The notes beneath the pieces are model-generated. The model had not been told where the DNA came from and made no database searches. It worked only from the letters and a program-made list of their open reading frames with translations. Shown here in pieces: positions 54,928 through 63,669 of a stretch of 64,000 nt of DNA. Within the stretch, counting starts at the first letter, position 1; every line of letters starts with the position of its first letter. Where the stretch lies: contig NZ_QGLL01000010.1 of NCBI RefSeq assembly GCF_003202695.1, positions 17,269 through 81,268 on the forward strand. The letters run 5' to 3'. Source of the stretch: Bifidobacterium asteroides. GTDB taxonomy: Bacteria > Actinomycetota > Actinomycetes > Actinomycetales > Bifidobacteriaceae. Position numbers and translations under genes: made by a program.

Positions 54928-56523
54928 TCAAACCCAGCCGTTATCGTCCGAACGGCTGTTGTTGCTTGCGGGTTGATTCTTCTCCAGAAGAATCGCAACA
55001 ATTCGGTCCATGTCTTCCGGCGAAGAAAATACGATTTCTATCTTCCCATGCTTTTTAGTGCCCTTTATAGCCACTTTCGTCTCAAAGTGACTTTCCAGAT
55101 CCTGGCGCACTGGACTATTGGCCCAGACGTTTACCCTCGGCTTTTTTGCTTTCTGCTTCGCTTGCCCGGTCTGCAACGCTACGAGTTCCTCGGTAGATCT
55201 TACCGACAAACCCTCAGCAATGATCTTATCTGCTACAGCAGTCATGGACTTTTCATCCGGCAAAGTCAGCAAAGCCCGGGCATGCCCAGCTGACAACACA
55301 CCTGAGCTTACTTTTTTCTGCACACTCAGGGGCAGCTTCAGCAGCCGGAGCGTATTCGTGATTTGAGGTCTTGACTTAGAGATTGACTTAGACAAACCGT
55401 CCTGAGTCAACCCGAACTCATCGATCATCTGCTGATAAGCCGCTGCTTCTTCCAACGGATTAAGGGCCACTCTATGAAGATTTTCAAGCAAGGCATCACG
55501 CAACATGGTGTCATCGCTCGTTGTTTTCACAATTGCTGGTATGGTATCGAGGCCAGCCAATCGAGTCGCACGCCAACGACGCTCACCCATTATGATCTCA
55601 TAATGGGTTGGCCACCGAAGATTTGCCTTGCTCTCATTTAAAAGCGCGCTCGATCGTTCCTCGCCAGCCGCAATGTCAGCAACTCTGGACTTAGCTCCCG
55701 CGCCGACGAGGGAGGTTGTTTTACCTCCGATGAATTGTGAACTGTCTGCAGGTGTGGATTTGCGCACCACTATAGGCTGCAAGACCCCAACTTCCTTAAT
55801 TGAGCGCGAGAGCTCCAGCAGTTCGTCTTCGTCGAATATTTGCCGCGGTTGTTGGGCGTTGGGCCTAATATCATCAACACGCACTTCAGCCAGGTACCCA
55901 CCTTGGACAGGCTTCAATTGCTCTCGGCTATGGTCATCCGCCTTATTAGGTGTGTTATTATCGCGTGCCGTTGCAGTATGGTTAACGCTTTGTTGAGCTT
56001 CCAGTACTTGTGGATCGACAGCCTCGCTCGATTCCATTATCGGGGATGTTTCACGTGAAACATCTGTCGTCGCAGAAGCAAAGAATAAATCACTGGGGTG
56101 TTCCAAATTACCGATAGGCGGGACAGACCGGCGCTTAACAGTCCCTTTCGCTGTTGATGTTTCACGTGAAACATCCTCGTTCAGCGATTGGGAGATACTG
56201 ACGCGCGTTTGCTTTATGTTATGAGAATGCTTACGGACGCTGTTAGAAGAATTTCCCGAAGCCGCTTTGTGAGAGCTTGAATGACTTGAATGCACAGTAC
56301 TGCGTTCTGGTTTTGCGCGGCCTTTTAGTGTAGTGTTCTTCGCTGAGTGCTGCATCCCATGCGATTCCGTATCCGGTTCTTTAAGCTCAGGATGCTGGCT
56401 AGCAGGATACGGTGCTTTATTATTTTGCCGCTGACTCATGCCAGCATTGATTTCATCCACTTCACCTGGCAGAGCGGGAAATAGAGCTCCTAAGCCCTTG
56501 CCTAACCGTGAACGGCTTGTCAT
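54928..56523 (-). CDS. parB: Chromosome partitioning protein ParB
   Basis: A 531-residue ParB, much longer than the usual 280-350. It begins with the conserved RLGKGLGALFP peptide that contacts ParA. A Ser/His/Asn-rich linker of about 190 residues follows, containing two copies of VSRET encoded by parS sites. The ParB/Srx CTPase domain starts near residue 212 (VDDIRPNAQQPRQIFDEDEL), is interrupted after LQPIVVR by about 50 unusual residues (255-306), and resumes with the CTP motif GERRWRATRLAG and ENLHRVALNPLEEA. A helix-turn-helix (about 370-395) binds parS, and a dimerisation tail ends the protein. Start is four bases after the parA stop. Confidence 0.95.
   Translation of the reverse strand: MTSRSRLGKGLGALFPALPGEVDEINAGMSQRQNNKAPYPASQHPELKEPDTESHGMQHSAKNTTLKGRAKPERSTVHSSHSSSHKAASGNSSNSVRKHSHNIKQTRVSISQSLNEDVSRETSTAKGTVKRRSVPPIGNLEHPSDLFFASATTDVSRETSPIMESSEAVDPQVLEAQQSVNHTATARDNNTPNKADDHSREQLKPVQGGYLAEVRVDDIRPNAQQPRQIFDEDELLELSRSIKEVGVLQPIVVRKSTPADSSQFIGGKTTSLVGAGAKSRVADIAAGEERSSALLNESKANLRWPTHYEIIMGERRWRATRLAGLDTIPAIVKTTSDDTMLRDALLENLHRVALNPLEEAAAYQQMIDEFGLTQDGLSKSISKSRPQITNTLRLLKLPLSVQKKVSSGVLSAGHARALLTLPDEKSMTAVADKIIAEGLSVRSTEELVALQTGQAKQKAKKPRVNVWANSPVRQDLESHFETKVAIKGTKKHGKIEIVFSSPEDMDRIVAILLEKNQPASNNSRSDDNGWV
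56047..56062. promoter_or_regulatory. parS: parS site 1 (inside parB)
   Basis: Perfect TGTTTCACGTGAAACA, the ParB-binding centromere consensus. Read in the parB frame it encodes VSRET at about residues 155-159. Confidence 0.95.
56158..56173. promoter_or_regulatory. parS: parS site 2 (inside parB)
   Basis: Perfect TGTTTCACGTGAAACA, 111 bp from site 1. It is also read in-frame as VSRET (about residues 118-122 of ParB). Confidence 0.95.
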
Positions 56524-56527
56524 GTCC

Positions 56528-57556
56528 TCACTCCCCCTGTCTTCTGTTGGCGATATGTTCCAGCACTTGCTCGGACCTCTGAGCGATTTCTAATGCCGCC
56601 TCTTCGTAGGCGATAGCTCCTGCTCCTTTAGGGTCATAGGTGACAACACTTTGGCGAAAGCTGGGAGCTTCAGAAATCTTGACTGAACGCGGGATTGTCG
56701 TATTAAGCACGATCTCCGGATAATGTTCCTTGACTTGATCAAACACTTCTTTGCTGAGCAATGTGCGTCTGTCGTACATGGTCAACAACATGGTCGAGAT
56801 CACGAGATATGGATTATAGCTTTGCTGAACAAGTCCTATTGTATGTAGCAGTTGTTGCAAACCTTCAAGGGCATAGTATTCAGCTTGAACTGGTATCAAT
56901 ACCTCATTAACCGAACACATGGCATTCAGGACTAACAATCCGAGACTTGGCGGGCAATCGACCAGAACATAGTCATAATGCTGATGGCAGGCTTTGAGAT
57001 AGTCGGCGACGGCTTTTTTCATTAACTGATTACGGTTGGGCATATCCGCAACTTCCAGCTCCGCACCACTCAAATCTATAGAAGAAGGGACAACTTCAAG
57101 GTTGGGAAATTCCGAGGAGACGACTTTAACATCGTTAATTCCGAGACGACCCTCAAGCACATCGTATGTAGATGGCATTCCAGACTCATGAGCCACACCC
57201 AATGCAGTAGAAGCGTTGCCCTGTGGATCTATATCGATGACCAACACACGTTCGCCGAATTCAGCAAATGCGCATGCTAAATTGACGGTAGTCGTTGTTT
57301 TCCCTACACCACCTTTTTGATTTGCGATAGCAATGTACCGCGTCTTTGAAGGGTGAGGGAATTCAGTTTGACGCAAGACCTGGTAGCGTGCAGAAAGATC
57401 TGCCATCTCCGCGCCGGACACCGAACCTGTCCCGTCAGCGAATATCCGATTCAGAATATCCGTTGCCGTCTCTAAACCTGATGTGTCCGACATATTTTGC
57501 TCACCAGCATCAGGAGTATTTCTCGAAACGGGTTTCACCTTCTTCGATGTGGTCAC
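56528..57556 (-). CDS. parA: Chromosome partitioning ATPase ParA
   Basis: A 342-residue Walker-type ATPase of the ParA/Soj family that moves ParB-parS complexes over the nucleoid. A polar N-terminal region (about 70 residues) precedes the deviant Walker A NQKGGVGKTTTTVNLA; VLVIDIDPQGNASTALG (A') and YDYVLVDCPPSLGLL (Walker B region) follow. GTG 57556 is chosen because AAAAGGAGGAAGG lies directly upstream, although the frame extends to 57607. The N-terminus carries a VSRNT peptide reminiscent of the parS-encoded VSRET of ParB. It is the first gene of the parA-parB operon. Confidence 0.96.
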   Translation of the reverse strand: MTTSKKVKPVSRNTPDAGEQNMSDTSGLETATDILNRIFADGTGSVSGAEMADLSARYQVLRQTEFPHPSKTRYIAIANQKGGVGKTTTTVNLACAFAEFGERVLVIDIDPQGNASTALGVAHESGMPSTYDVLEGRLGINDVKVVSSEFPNLEVVPSSIDLSGAELEVADMPNRNQLMKKAVADYLKACHQHYDYVLVDCPPSLGLLVLNAMCSVNEVLIPVQAEYYALEGLQQLLHTIGLVQQSYNPYLVISTMLLTMYDRRTLLSKEVFDQVKEHYPEIVLNTTIPRSVKISEAPSFRQSVVTYDPKGAGAIAYEEAALEIAQRSEQVLEHIANRRQGE

Positions 57557-57648
57557 GAACCTTCCTCCTTTTGATAACCACTTAATTTTCCCGTCCTCGT
57601 TGGACATGTCAGAACAACCATAAGTTATGCACCTGCATTGTTCATAAC

Positions 57649-57814
57649 TGTGGATAAATGTGGATAGCTTCCTTGTTGGTTCTACAAGCTACACATACTT
57701 AAGAATATTAAATCTGCCTTGTAATTATTGATAATTCTGACTCTTTCCATACTGGAAAATAGTCTGTGAAGCGTGATGTGGACAACTCCTCCGGTGCCCT
57801 TAAATTGTGCATAA
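57649..57814. promoter_or_regulatory. Cluster of DnaA-box-like sequences upstream of parA
   Basis: TGTGGATAA (57649-57657, perfect reverse box), TGTGGATAG (57659-57667), TGTGGACAA (57777-57785) and TGTGCATAA (57806-57814), all on one strand within 166 bp. They could regulate parAB by DnaA or be part of a wider origin. Confidence 0.5.
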
Positions 57815-57979
57815 CTTACTATCAGACAAGACAGGTTTTCTATTATCCAAGTAACACGCAAAATTTATGAGTATAACTAAGGATCTCATTCATCTATTAT
57901 TGAGTCGTTATAAACACGGCCGCAACGCTGCAATCAGTAATTTTGTACTACTCCCTTACACAACTGCCCAGCAGAATAG

Positions 57980-57995
57980 TGTTTCACGTGAAACA
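57980..57995. promoter_or_regulatory. parS: parS site 3
   Basis: Perfect TGTTTCACGTGAAACA in the AT-rich tract, about 425 bp upstream of the parA start. Confidence 0.95.
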
Positions 57996-58353
57996 TTCAC
58001 ATTAACATAAAAAGTAACCTGCCTGGCTGAAAGGCAACTTTGATAGTGCGTGGTTAAAGTATGTTAGTTATGATTTCAAAGCGTTTTCTATCGTAGCTGA
58101 CGACTATAGCCTACATAGGCTTCGAAACGTTCTATCGAACAACTGATAATCCGTACCGATTATTGCGTTCTAGCTATCTAGTTTAGAATGCAGTATTACT
58201 GTATTTTGCTTGTTGTTAGAAAGACCAGAACTACCACCGGCTACATAAAAACGCATTTTTTCATTCTCGGGTTATCTTTTTAAGTCTGTTGCACTTGTCT
58301 GTCTTCCTGGTATTGCAGTAACTCAGACCTGAATTGCTGTGTATAACATTGAT

Positions 58354-58369
58354 TGTTTCACGTGAAACA
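58354..58369. promoter_or_regulatory. parS: parS site 4
   Basis: Perfect TGTTTCACGTGAAACA, 374 bp from site 3. Confidence 0.95.
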
Positions 58370-58595
58370 TTCAGAACCTTTTGCATGGAAATCATTCAGC
58401 CAAGAAAAGGTGAGCGAATAAGTTACATGAGGTAGTATCCTAGAACATTCCGATCTTCATCAATGTCCTCTTTTAATATAAAGACATGATGGGCAGATGA
58501 AACAATTACACCTACAGCTTTCTATAATCAATCAAGCAAAGATAATCAAATGACATATATTTATTTAGAGGGAAGGCACGCACACCGATTGACAA

Positions 58596-58611
58596 TGTTT
58601 CACGTGAAACA
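58596..58611. promoter_or_regulatory. parS: parS site 5
   Basis: Perfect TGTTTCACGTGAAACA, 242 bp from site 4 and the outermost of the five. Confidence 0.95.
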
Positions 58612-59538
58612 ATTCTTAATACTAGAAATGAAAATCATAAGTCGCTAACCAGCCGCCGGTTTATTACCACTCTACCAATGAACAACAAGTTAATCCATAT
58701 CAAGCACTGACTCAGAGACGCTACTTTGCATCACATGATCGTTCACTCTTACGATTCCACAAAAGGCCACACATGAAATTATGAATTATACTTTTCAATA
58801 ATGAACTTTGTGAGGACAAACCTACTAGAAAGATCAGTAACAATGGGATGACGAGACCTCCCTATCATTACAAGTACTATGAGCAGTGCAATATCGCAGC
58901 ATAAGCTATTTGATAAGCACAACCAGTCAAGTGTAAATACAAAAGGTGAGCACTATAAAACAGATGAATTACCAATTGCAAATATCAAATGGCAGCATCG
59001 CCGGAGACTGCGGCTGCAAGTTATTAATCTGGCTTTACAATTGGATCGAAATACTCGATTCTCTGATAATCATTATCAGGATAAGACCAACAATATTTGG
59101 CAGATAAGACAAATAAAAGTACAATTCCCGTCAGATAACGTATAAAGATATAGGGATTTATAAAAACGAAAGGAGAAGGTTATTTCAAATAATGTAAATG
59201 GTGATAGACATCTGCTAGTTACCTTTTCTACAGAGTCGTAAAAGAGAAAATTGATAGCTCTGAAATGGCTGAAAAGACCATCGCAGATGAACAACATGAG
59301 GCGTAAAAGTGCAAGCCACACCTCTTCAACCAGGAAGTCGTCAATACATGACAGTAGTGACCTCTTAAGGTTCTGTCTATACAAAACCGAATAGATCAAA
59401 CCTGTCGTGTCCGTCAATGAATAAAATCTCATCTTTATCATTGATAAACTATTCTCTAATCTTGCCGATTCATATCTCGTCGGCACCACAAACTTCGAAC
59501 AGCCTATCCATCAAATCATGGCATATTAACTAGATGCT

Positions 59539-60420
59539 TTAACGCTTGTCGACAAGAACCACGTGAGTATCCTCAAGGCCAGCTGCAACAGGGGCCTGAC
59601 ACACTCGTGGATTCTCTCCATGACATTTCTTGATCTCTTTGGCAGCCTTATCAATCTCAGCCTGCGCCGAACGACCCTTCAGCGCAATAAGCTGGCCCCC
59701 AGATCTCAAAAGGGGCAGGGTCCATCCAGCAAGCTTGGTCATAGGTGCTACGGCGCGACATGTCACTACATCAAAAACCACTGGAACGGAAGGATTGGCG
59801 TCACCATTTGCCGATCTTACTCCACCTACCGCTGTTGAGGAATCCTGCCCATCAGTTTCCTGGTAGCTGTTCTTATTACTGGCTGTAGCCAAGGTTGAAA
59901 AACCTCGGTCAGTGGCTGAAACCAGACATTCCTCGCTCCGGCGACGACTATGACGCCTACTGTGTGAACCTCTTTTGCTGCGCCTGGTTGATGCATGAGA
60001 GGATCGGGGGGTCAGATCTTCTGCACGTCTACGAAGCACTGACACATTAGCAAGGTGCAACTCATCAACAACTTCCTGCAGCCAGTGGATTCGCCGCTCC
60101 ATTGGCTCAACAAGGAAAACCTTGCACTGCGGAAGACACGCTGCCAGTACAATACCAGGAAAGCCCCCGCCGGAACCTATATCCGCCACCGTTGCTGTCT
60201 GGCCTTCAGTAGTCAAGCGTTCTCGCACGAAAGGCACAATGGCAGCCGAATTAAGTATATGCCGCTCCCAAATAATGTCTTCATCGCGAGGACCAATGAT
60301 GCCTTTCTCCACACCCTCACGTAAAAGCTTGTCGTGAAAATGCTGCATGGGTACCAAAGCATCGCCGAGCACCTGCCTCAAGAGAGGACTATCGTTCAGC
60401 TCATCGTCCACAACAGCCAT
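59539..60420 (-). CDS. rsmG: 16S rRNA m7G527 methyltransferase with internal insertion
   Basis: A 293-residue RsmG (GidB), which N7-methylates G527 of 16S rRNA using SAM. N-terminal WERHILNSA and the SAM loop [16 protein letters not shown] are canonical, as are [18 protein letters not shown] and GGQLIALKG near the C-terminus. Between RRAEDL and FDVV lies a ~75-residue Arg/Ser- then Asn/Asp-rich insertion (about residues 137-213), which accounts for the length above the usual 205-240. Start ATG has GAGGAG upstream. It sits between parA and jag, the standard actinobacterial order, but is separated from both by long spacers. Confidence 0.93.
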   Translation of the reverse strand: MAVVDDELNDSPLLRQVLGDALVPMQHFHDKLLREGVEKGIIGPRDEDIIWERHILNSAAIVPFVRERLTTEGQTATVADIGSGGGFPGIVLAACLPQCKVFLVEPMERRIHWLQEVVDELHLANVSVLRRRAEDLTPRSSHASTRRSKRGSHSRRHSRRRSEECLVSATDRGFSTLATASNKNSYQETDGQDSSTAVGGVRSANGDANPSVPVVFDVVTCRAVAPMTKLAGWTLPLLRSGGQLIALKGRSAQAEIDKAAKEIKKCHGENPRVCQAPVAAGLEDTHVVLVDKR

Positions 60421-60851
60421 GTAAGCTCCTCACATTCACATTCGACGTGCAGTCATTCACAAGCACTTGCCACGGCAGCGTCATACTGTCTCATATACAG
60501 CGGAATTGCACCCTGCCATAATCGAAAAACGCTGGATTCCAAAGACTGTCATCAACAATAGTTTTCAGTTACAAGAGAACGACGAAGGTCATACATCAGT
60601 ATCCTAACGGAAACAGCACAGGAGACAGTCGCTAATAGAGGATCATCAACCAAGGGTATTCCTAAGAAGTAAACAACATGATAAACGTAAGCATCATCAT
60701 GAAGCAGGCAACATTACGCACCTGGCAGGTGGCATGACCCTGGCCGATAGCCCAACATACTTAGACAGCATGGCTGCACCGAAAAGGACCTATCCAAAAA
60801 AGTGCTACGCCATAAATGCTTCATCGAAGTATAGCCCGTATAGCTTTACAG
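60421..60851. other. Gene-free spacer between rsmG and jag
   Basis: About 430 bp. The rsmG promoter is presumably here. I see no gene, terminator or repeat that I can support. Confidence 0.5.
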
Positions 60852-61493
60852 TCACTCCCTATCGGCATCCTCAGGATCGTCGTCAGTCGCGTAATCAGCC
60901 GAATCATCGACCTGACCAGTTTCATCCCCGTCAAGCGAAGCATCATACCCGACTGGCACATCCTCAACATCGTCAGACAGATCCTCGTCTTCGCCCTTAG
61001 CCTTCAGGTAGACAGTGACGTAACGGTGGGGCTCCTCCCCATGAGATCGTGACTTCAGCCCCTCCTCGCGGACCATGTCATGGACAATCTTGCGCTCGAA
61101 GGAGTTCATAGGCTTCATGTTGACAGGATCACCGGTTTCACGAACCTCATCGATCACGTCCAGAGCCTGTTCGCGAAGATGTTCACGCTTGCGCCTCAGG
61201 AAGCCGTCCACATCCACAATCAGATGGGATCGCTCTCCTATCTTCTGCTGCACGGCCAAGCGCGTCAGTTGTTGAAGAGCGTCAACTACCTCGCCATCCT
61301 TGCCAATCAGATGCTTAATGTCCGTATCGTCATCAGCCACAATCTGCACGGTCGGACGGTGGTTGCGTACCCCCATCTCGATATCGCCCTCGTAATCGAC
61401 AATGTCCAGCAACCCCTCCAGATAGTCGGCGGCGACATCCGCCTCCTCATTGAGTTGCTCGATGGTCTTTCCCTGGTCCAGAGACTGAGACAT
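60852..61493 (-). CDS. jag: Jag/KhpB RNA-binding protein (KH and R3H domains)
   Basis: A 213-residue protein with a KH domain (VQIVADDDTDIKHLIGKDGE, about 50-95) and an R3H domain (about 105-165, with MNSFERKIVHDMVREEGLKSRS), ending in a very acidic Asp/Glu tail of some 40 residues. The Jag-N domain of firmicutes is absent. It binds RNA and in related bacteria acts with KhpA in cell division and elongation. It follows yidC in the same direction. Start ATG with AAGGAG upstream. Confidence 0.93.
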   Translation of the reverse strand: MSQSLDQGKTIEQLNEEADVAADYLEGLLDIVDYEGDIEMGVRNHRPTVQIVADDDTDIKHLIGKDGEVVDALQQLTRLAVQQKIGERSHLIVDVDGFLRRKREHLREQALDVIDEVRETGDPVNMKPMNSFERKIVHDMVREEGLKSRSHGEEPHRYVTVYLKAKGEDEDLSDDVEDVPVGYDASLDGDETGQVDDSADYATDDDPEDADRE

Positions 61494-61671
61494 CTATGCT
61501 CTCCTTACACGCGTTCACATCCGATTCATAACCTCAGGTCCACTGGACAACCTGGTCACCAATCGAGTGTCCAGTATTGAGGATACACGGACGTGGTGAT
61601 TGCAGACTACTCCAGTATCCGCCCGACCGAAAGCTTGGTCACCACGCCGGCCACCACTGCCTGTAGCCGCA

Positions 61672-62694
61672 TCAACGGCCACGACCTTTGCGATGGGGCT
61701 GAGAGCGCTGATGGGAGACATTTTTGTTCTTCCGGGCCTCCTCCTCAAGCCGTTTGGCCTCCATCAACTGCTCCTCTTCCAGAGGGATCAGCCCCTGGCG
61801 CTTGCGACGGGCGTTCTCACGGCGGTGATCCCGCTCCTCCTTGCTCTCGGCGGCCGGCGAACCCGGCGTGGGCATATGGCGAACCTGGAAGAGCGTTCGG
61901 CCCAGATTCCACAGATTGTTGGTCAACCAGTAGATCAGCACGGCGAAGGGGAAGTAGATGCCCGAGAAGATGTACATGACAGGGAAGATGAAGGCCATCA
62001 TCTGCTGCATCTTGTACTGCGATCCCTGCATGGCCGACCTCGGCATGTTCCGCCGAACATTATGGAACTGCGAATAGAACATGGCCAAGCACATAAGCAC
62101 GATGAAGACCACAATGACTATGCGGCCTGTACCCTGTGCGGACATGAAGTTGTCCGAAATCCGCAGCCCGAAGAAAGTGGTCTCTTCGAATTCTCGCGCC
62201 ACCTGCCGATTGAAGGCACCCAGGGGTGCCCGCTTGCCCCGGGCAATGAAGGGTACGGCTGAAAGCACATAGAACATGGTCATGAAGACTGGGCCCTGGA
62301 CCAGCATGGGTAAACAGGACCCCATGGGGTTGGCATGATTATCCTGGTAGACCTTCATGGTCTCCCGGCTCATGGCCTCTCTGCTGGCTGGATCCTTTTT
62401 ATTGCGGTACTTGTTCTGGATCTTCATCAGCTTGGGCTGCATGGCCTGCAGCTTTTGCATGGATCGCAGCTGCTTGATGAAGAGCGGCAGGACGCACAGG
62501 TTGACGACCAACACCAACATCACTACCGAAAGCGCCCAGGCCATCCCCGGTCCCTGGTGGAACCCGAGGAAGGTCAGGAACTTGTGGCAGTAAGTCATGA
62601 TGTAGGTCATGAGCCACTCGATAGGGTACAGGATCTTGTAGAAGAATCCATATATACCAGTATCGAAGGTGAACGTATCATTGTTCTGGAACAT
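61672..62694 (-). CDS. yidC: Membrane protein insertase YidC
   Basis: A 340-residue Oxa1/YidC insertase for membrane proteins, with five expected helices. IEWLMTYIMTYCHKF near the N-terminus, LRSMQKLQAMQPKLMKIQNK in the first cytoplasmic loop, MGSCLPMLVQGPVFMTMFY and WLTNNLWNLGRTLFQVRHM are characteristic. The C-terminal tail is long and highly charged (Arg/Lys/Glu), suited to ribosome binding. It begins two bases after the yidD stop. Confidence 0.95.
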   Translation of the reverse strand: MFQNNDTFTFDTGIYGFFYKILYPIEWLMTYIMTYCHKFLTFLGFHQGPGMAWALSVVMLVLVVNLCVLPLFIKQLRSMQKLQAMQPKLMKIQNKYRNKKDPASREAMSRETMKVYQDNHANPMGSCLPMLVQGPVFMTMFYVLSAVPFIARGKRAPLGAFNRQVAREFEETTFFGLRISDNFMSAQGTGRIVIVVFIVLMCLAMFYSQFHNVRRNMPRSAMQGSQYKMQQMMAFIFPVMYIFSGIYFPFAVLIYWLTNNLWNLGRTLFQVRHMPTPGSPAAESKEERDHRRENARRKRQGLIPLEEEQLMEAKRLEEEARKNKNVSHQRSQPHRKGRGR

Positions 62695-62696
62695 TG

Positions 62697-63017
62697 TCAG
62701 GCCGTCTCCTTGTCTGGGGCCATGGGGGTCAGCCGGGCCTCCTCATGGGCCTTGGACCACGAGAACCGATAGAAGATGGAAAATCTTCGAGGCACGTCAT
62801 CGATCCCGCCATTGTTGAAGGGCGTGCATCGCAATAACCGCAGAACGGCCAAGATGGTTCCGCGTAAGGCTCCAAACCGACGCAGGGCGGTCAAAGCATA
62901 CTGGGAGCAGGTCGGGTAGTAACGGCACCTCGGCGGCGACAGGGGCGAGATGTGGCGCTGATACCAGCGGACTGCACTCTGCAGCGCCTGGGAGGCCATG
63001 CCGCTCATGCCTGGCAT
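62697..63017 (-). CDS. yidD: Membrane protein insertion efficiency factor YidD
   Basis: A 106-residue YidD with the diagnostic WYQRHISPLSPPRCRYYPTC and SQYALTALRRFG, then LLRCTPFNNGGIDDVP. It assists YidC-dependent insertion at the inner membrane. The start overlaps the end of rnpA by 13 bases, so the genes are translationally coupled. Confidence 0.95.
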   Translation of the reverse strand: MPGMSGMASQALQSAVRWYQRHISPLSPPRCRYYPTCSQYALTALRRFGALRGTILAVLRLLRCTPFNNGGIDDVPRRFSIFYRFSWSKAHEEARLTPMAPDKETA

Positions 63018-63508
63018 CCTTCCCTGGCTTCCACACCTTGAACTGATTGACGCTTGAACCTAGCGAGATGCAGACCGGGCTGTCCCTGCGCATCGAGACC
63101 TGCGGCAGTTTTTTCAGACTTGCGCATAAGGTCACGGAAGAGCCTGTCCACTTGCTCCTCCAGCTGCTGGTAGGTGGCTCCGGCAGCGCTGGGTTTGGCA
63201 CGCATGATCAGATCACAGGAGGATGGCAGCAGGTCCTCCTTGGATCCGGCAAGTTGTCTGAATCTGCGCTTGACCTTGTTCCTGGTCACGGCCTTGCCCA
63301 CATTTTTGGATACAGCAAGCCCCATGCGGCGTCTGCCTGCAGGCAGGATGTCATGCCGCCCTTCGTGCACAGCCGATGTCGCCGGCAGCGGGGTCGCCGT
63401 CCGGTCAGATCCGGGGATCAGATAATGAATAACCAGATCCCTGCTGCTGACCCTATGGCGTCGCCTGAGCACCGCCGTGAACTCCCGGTGGCTCCTCAGC
63501 CGCTCCAC
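63005..63508 (-). CDS. rnpA: Ribonuclease P protein component
   Basis: A 167-residue RnpA, the protein partner of the RNase P ribozyme that trims tRNA 5' ends. MERLRSHREFTAVLRRRHRV and GLAVSKNVGKAVTRNKVKRR are the conserved basic motifs. About 40 residues longer than E. coli RnpA, through a loop near residue 40 and an extended C-terminus. GTG start at 63508 matches the family N-terminus. The gap to rpmH is 26 bp. Confidence 0.95.
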   Translation of the reverse strand: MERLRSHREFTAVLRRRHRVSSRDLVIHYLIPGSDRTATPLPATSAVHEGRHDILPAGRRRMGLAVSKNVGKAVTRNKVKRRFRQLAGSKEDLLPSSCDLIMRAKPSAAGATYQQLEEQVDRLFRDLMRKSEKTAAGLDAQGQPGLHLARFKRQSVQGVEAREGCQA

Positions 63509-63534
63509 CTTCTGAAAAAGGATTAGGATCCGAC

Positions 63535-63669
63535 TCAGGCGGAGAGCGTCCGGCGGCCCTTGGCCCGGCGACGGTTGATCAGGGCGCGACCAGAACGGGT
63601 ACGCATGCGAGCGCGGAATCCGTGCTTCATGTGACGACGACGATTGTTGGGCTGGAATGTCCTCTTCAT
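63535..63669 (-). CDS. rpmH: 50S ribosomal protein L34
   Basis: A 44-residue, very basic ribosomal protein, [20 protein letters not shown] followed by [20 protein letters not shown], full length for L34. GGGAG lies upstream of the ATG. It is the first gene of the rpmH-rnpA-yidD-yidC-jag run, and in bacteria the dnaA gene follows on the other side. Confidence 0.97.
   Translation of the reverse strand: MKRTFQPNNRRRHMKHGFRARMRTRSGRALINRRRAKGRRTLSA

Larger units (their letters stand above)
57557..59538. other. AT-rich, gene-free origin-proximal tract with parS and DnaA-box-like sites
   Basis: Nearly 2 kb without a convincing gene, clearly AT-richer than the coding regions. It holds three perfect parS sites and a group of sequences close to the DnaA box. 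Frames at 58879-59145 and 59076-59489 overlap each other, have no strong ribosome sites and look random. The tract is likely centromere/origin DNA. Confidence 0.65.

Noticed and set aside
58879..59145. 88-residue plus-strand frame in the AT-rich tract
   Set aside because: No ribosome site, no recognisable domain and overlap with an opposite frame; probably chance in non-coding DNA.
59076..59489. 137-residue minus-strand frame in the AT-rich tract
   Set aside because: Overlaps the preceding chance frame, has Phe/Leu/Cys-rich composition typical of translated AT-rich spacer and no ribosome site.
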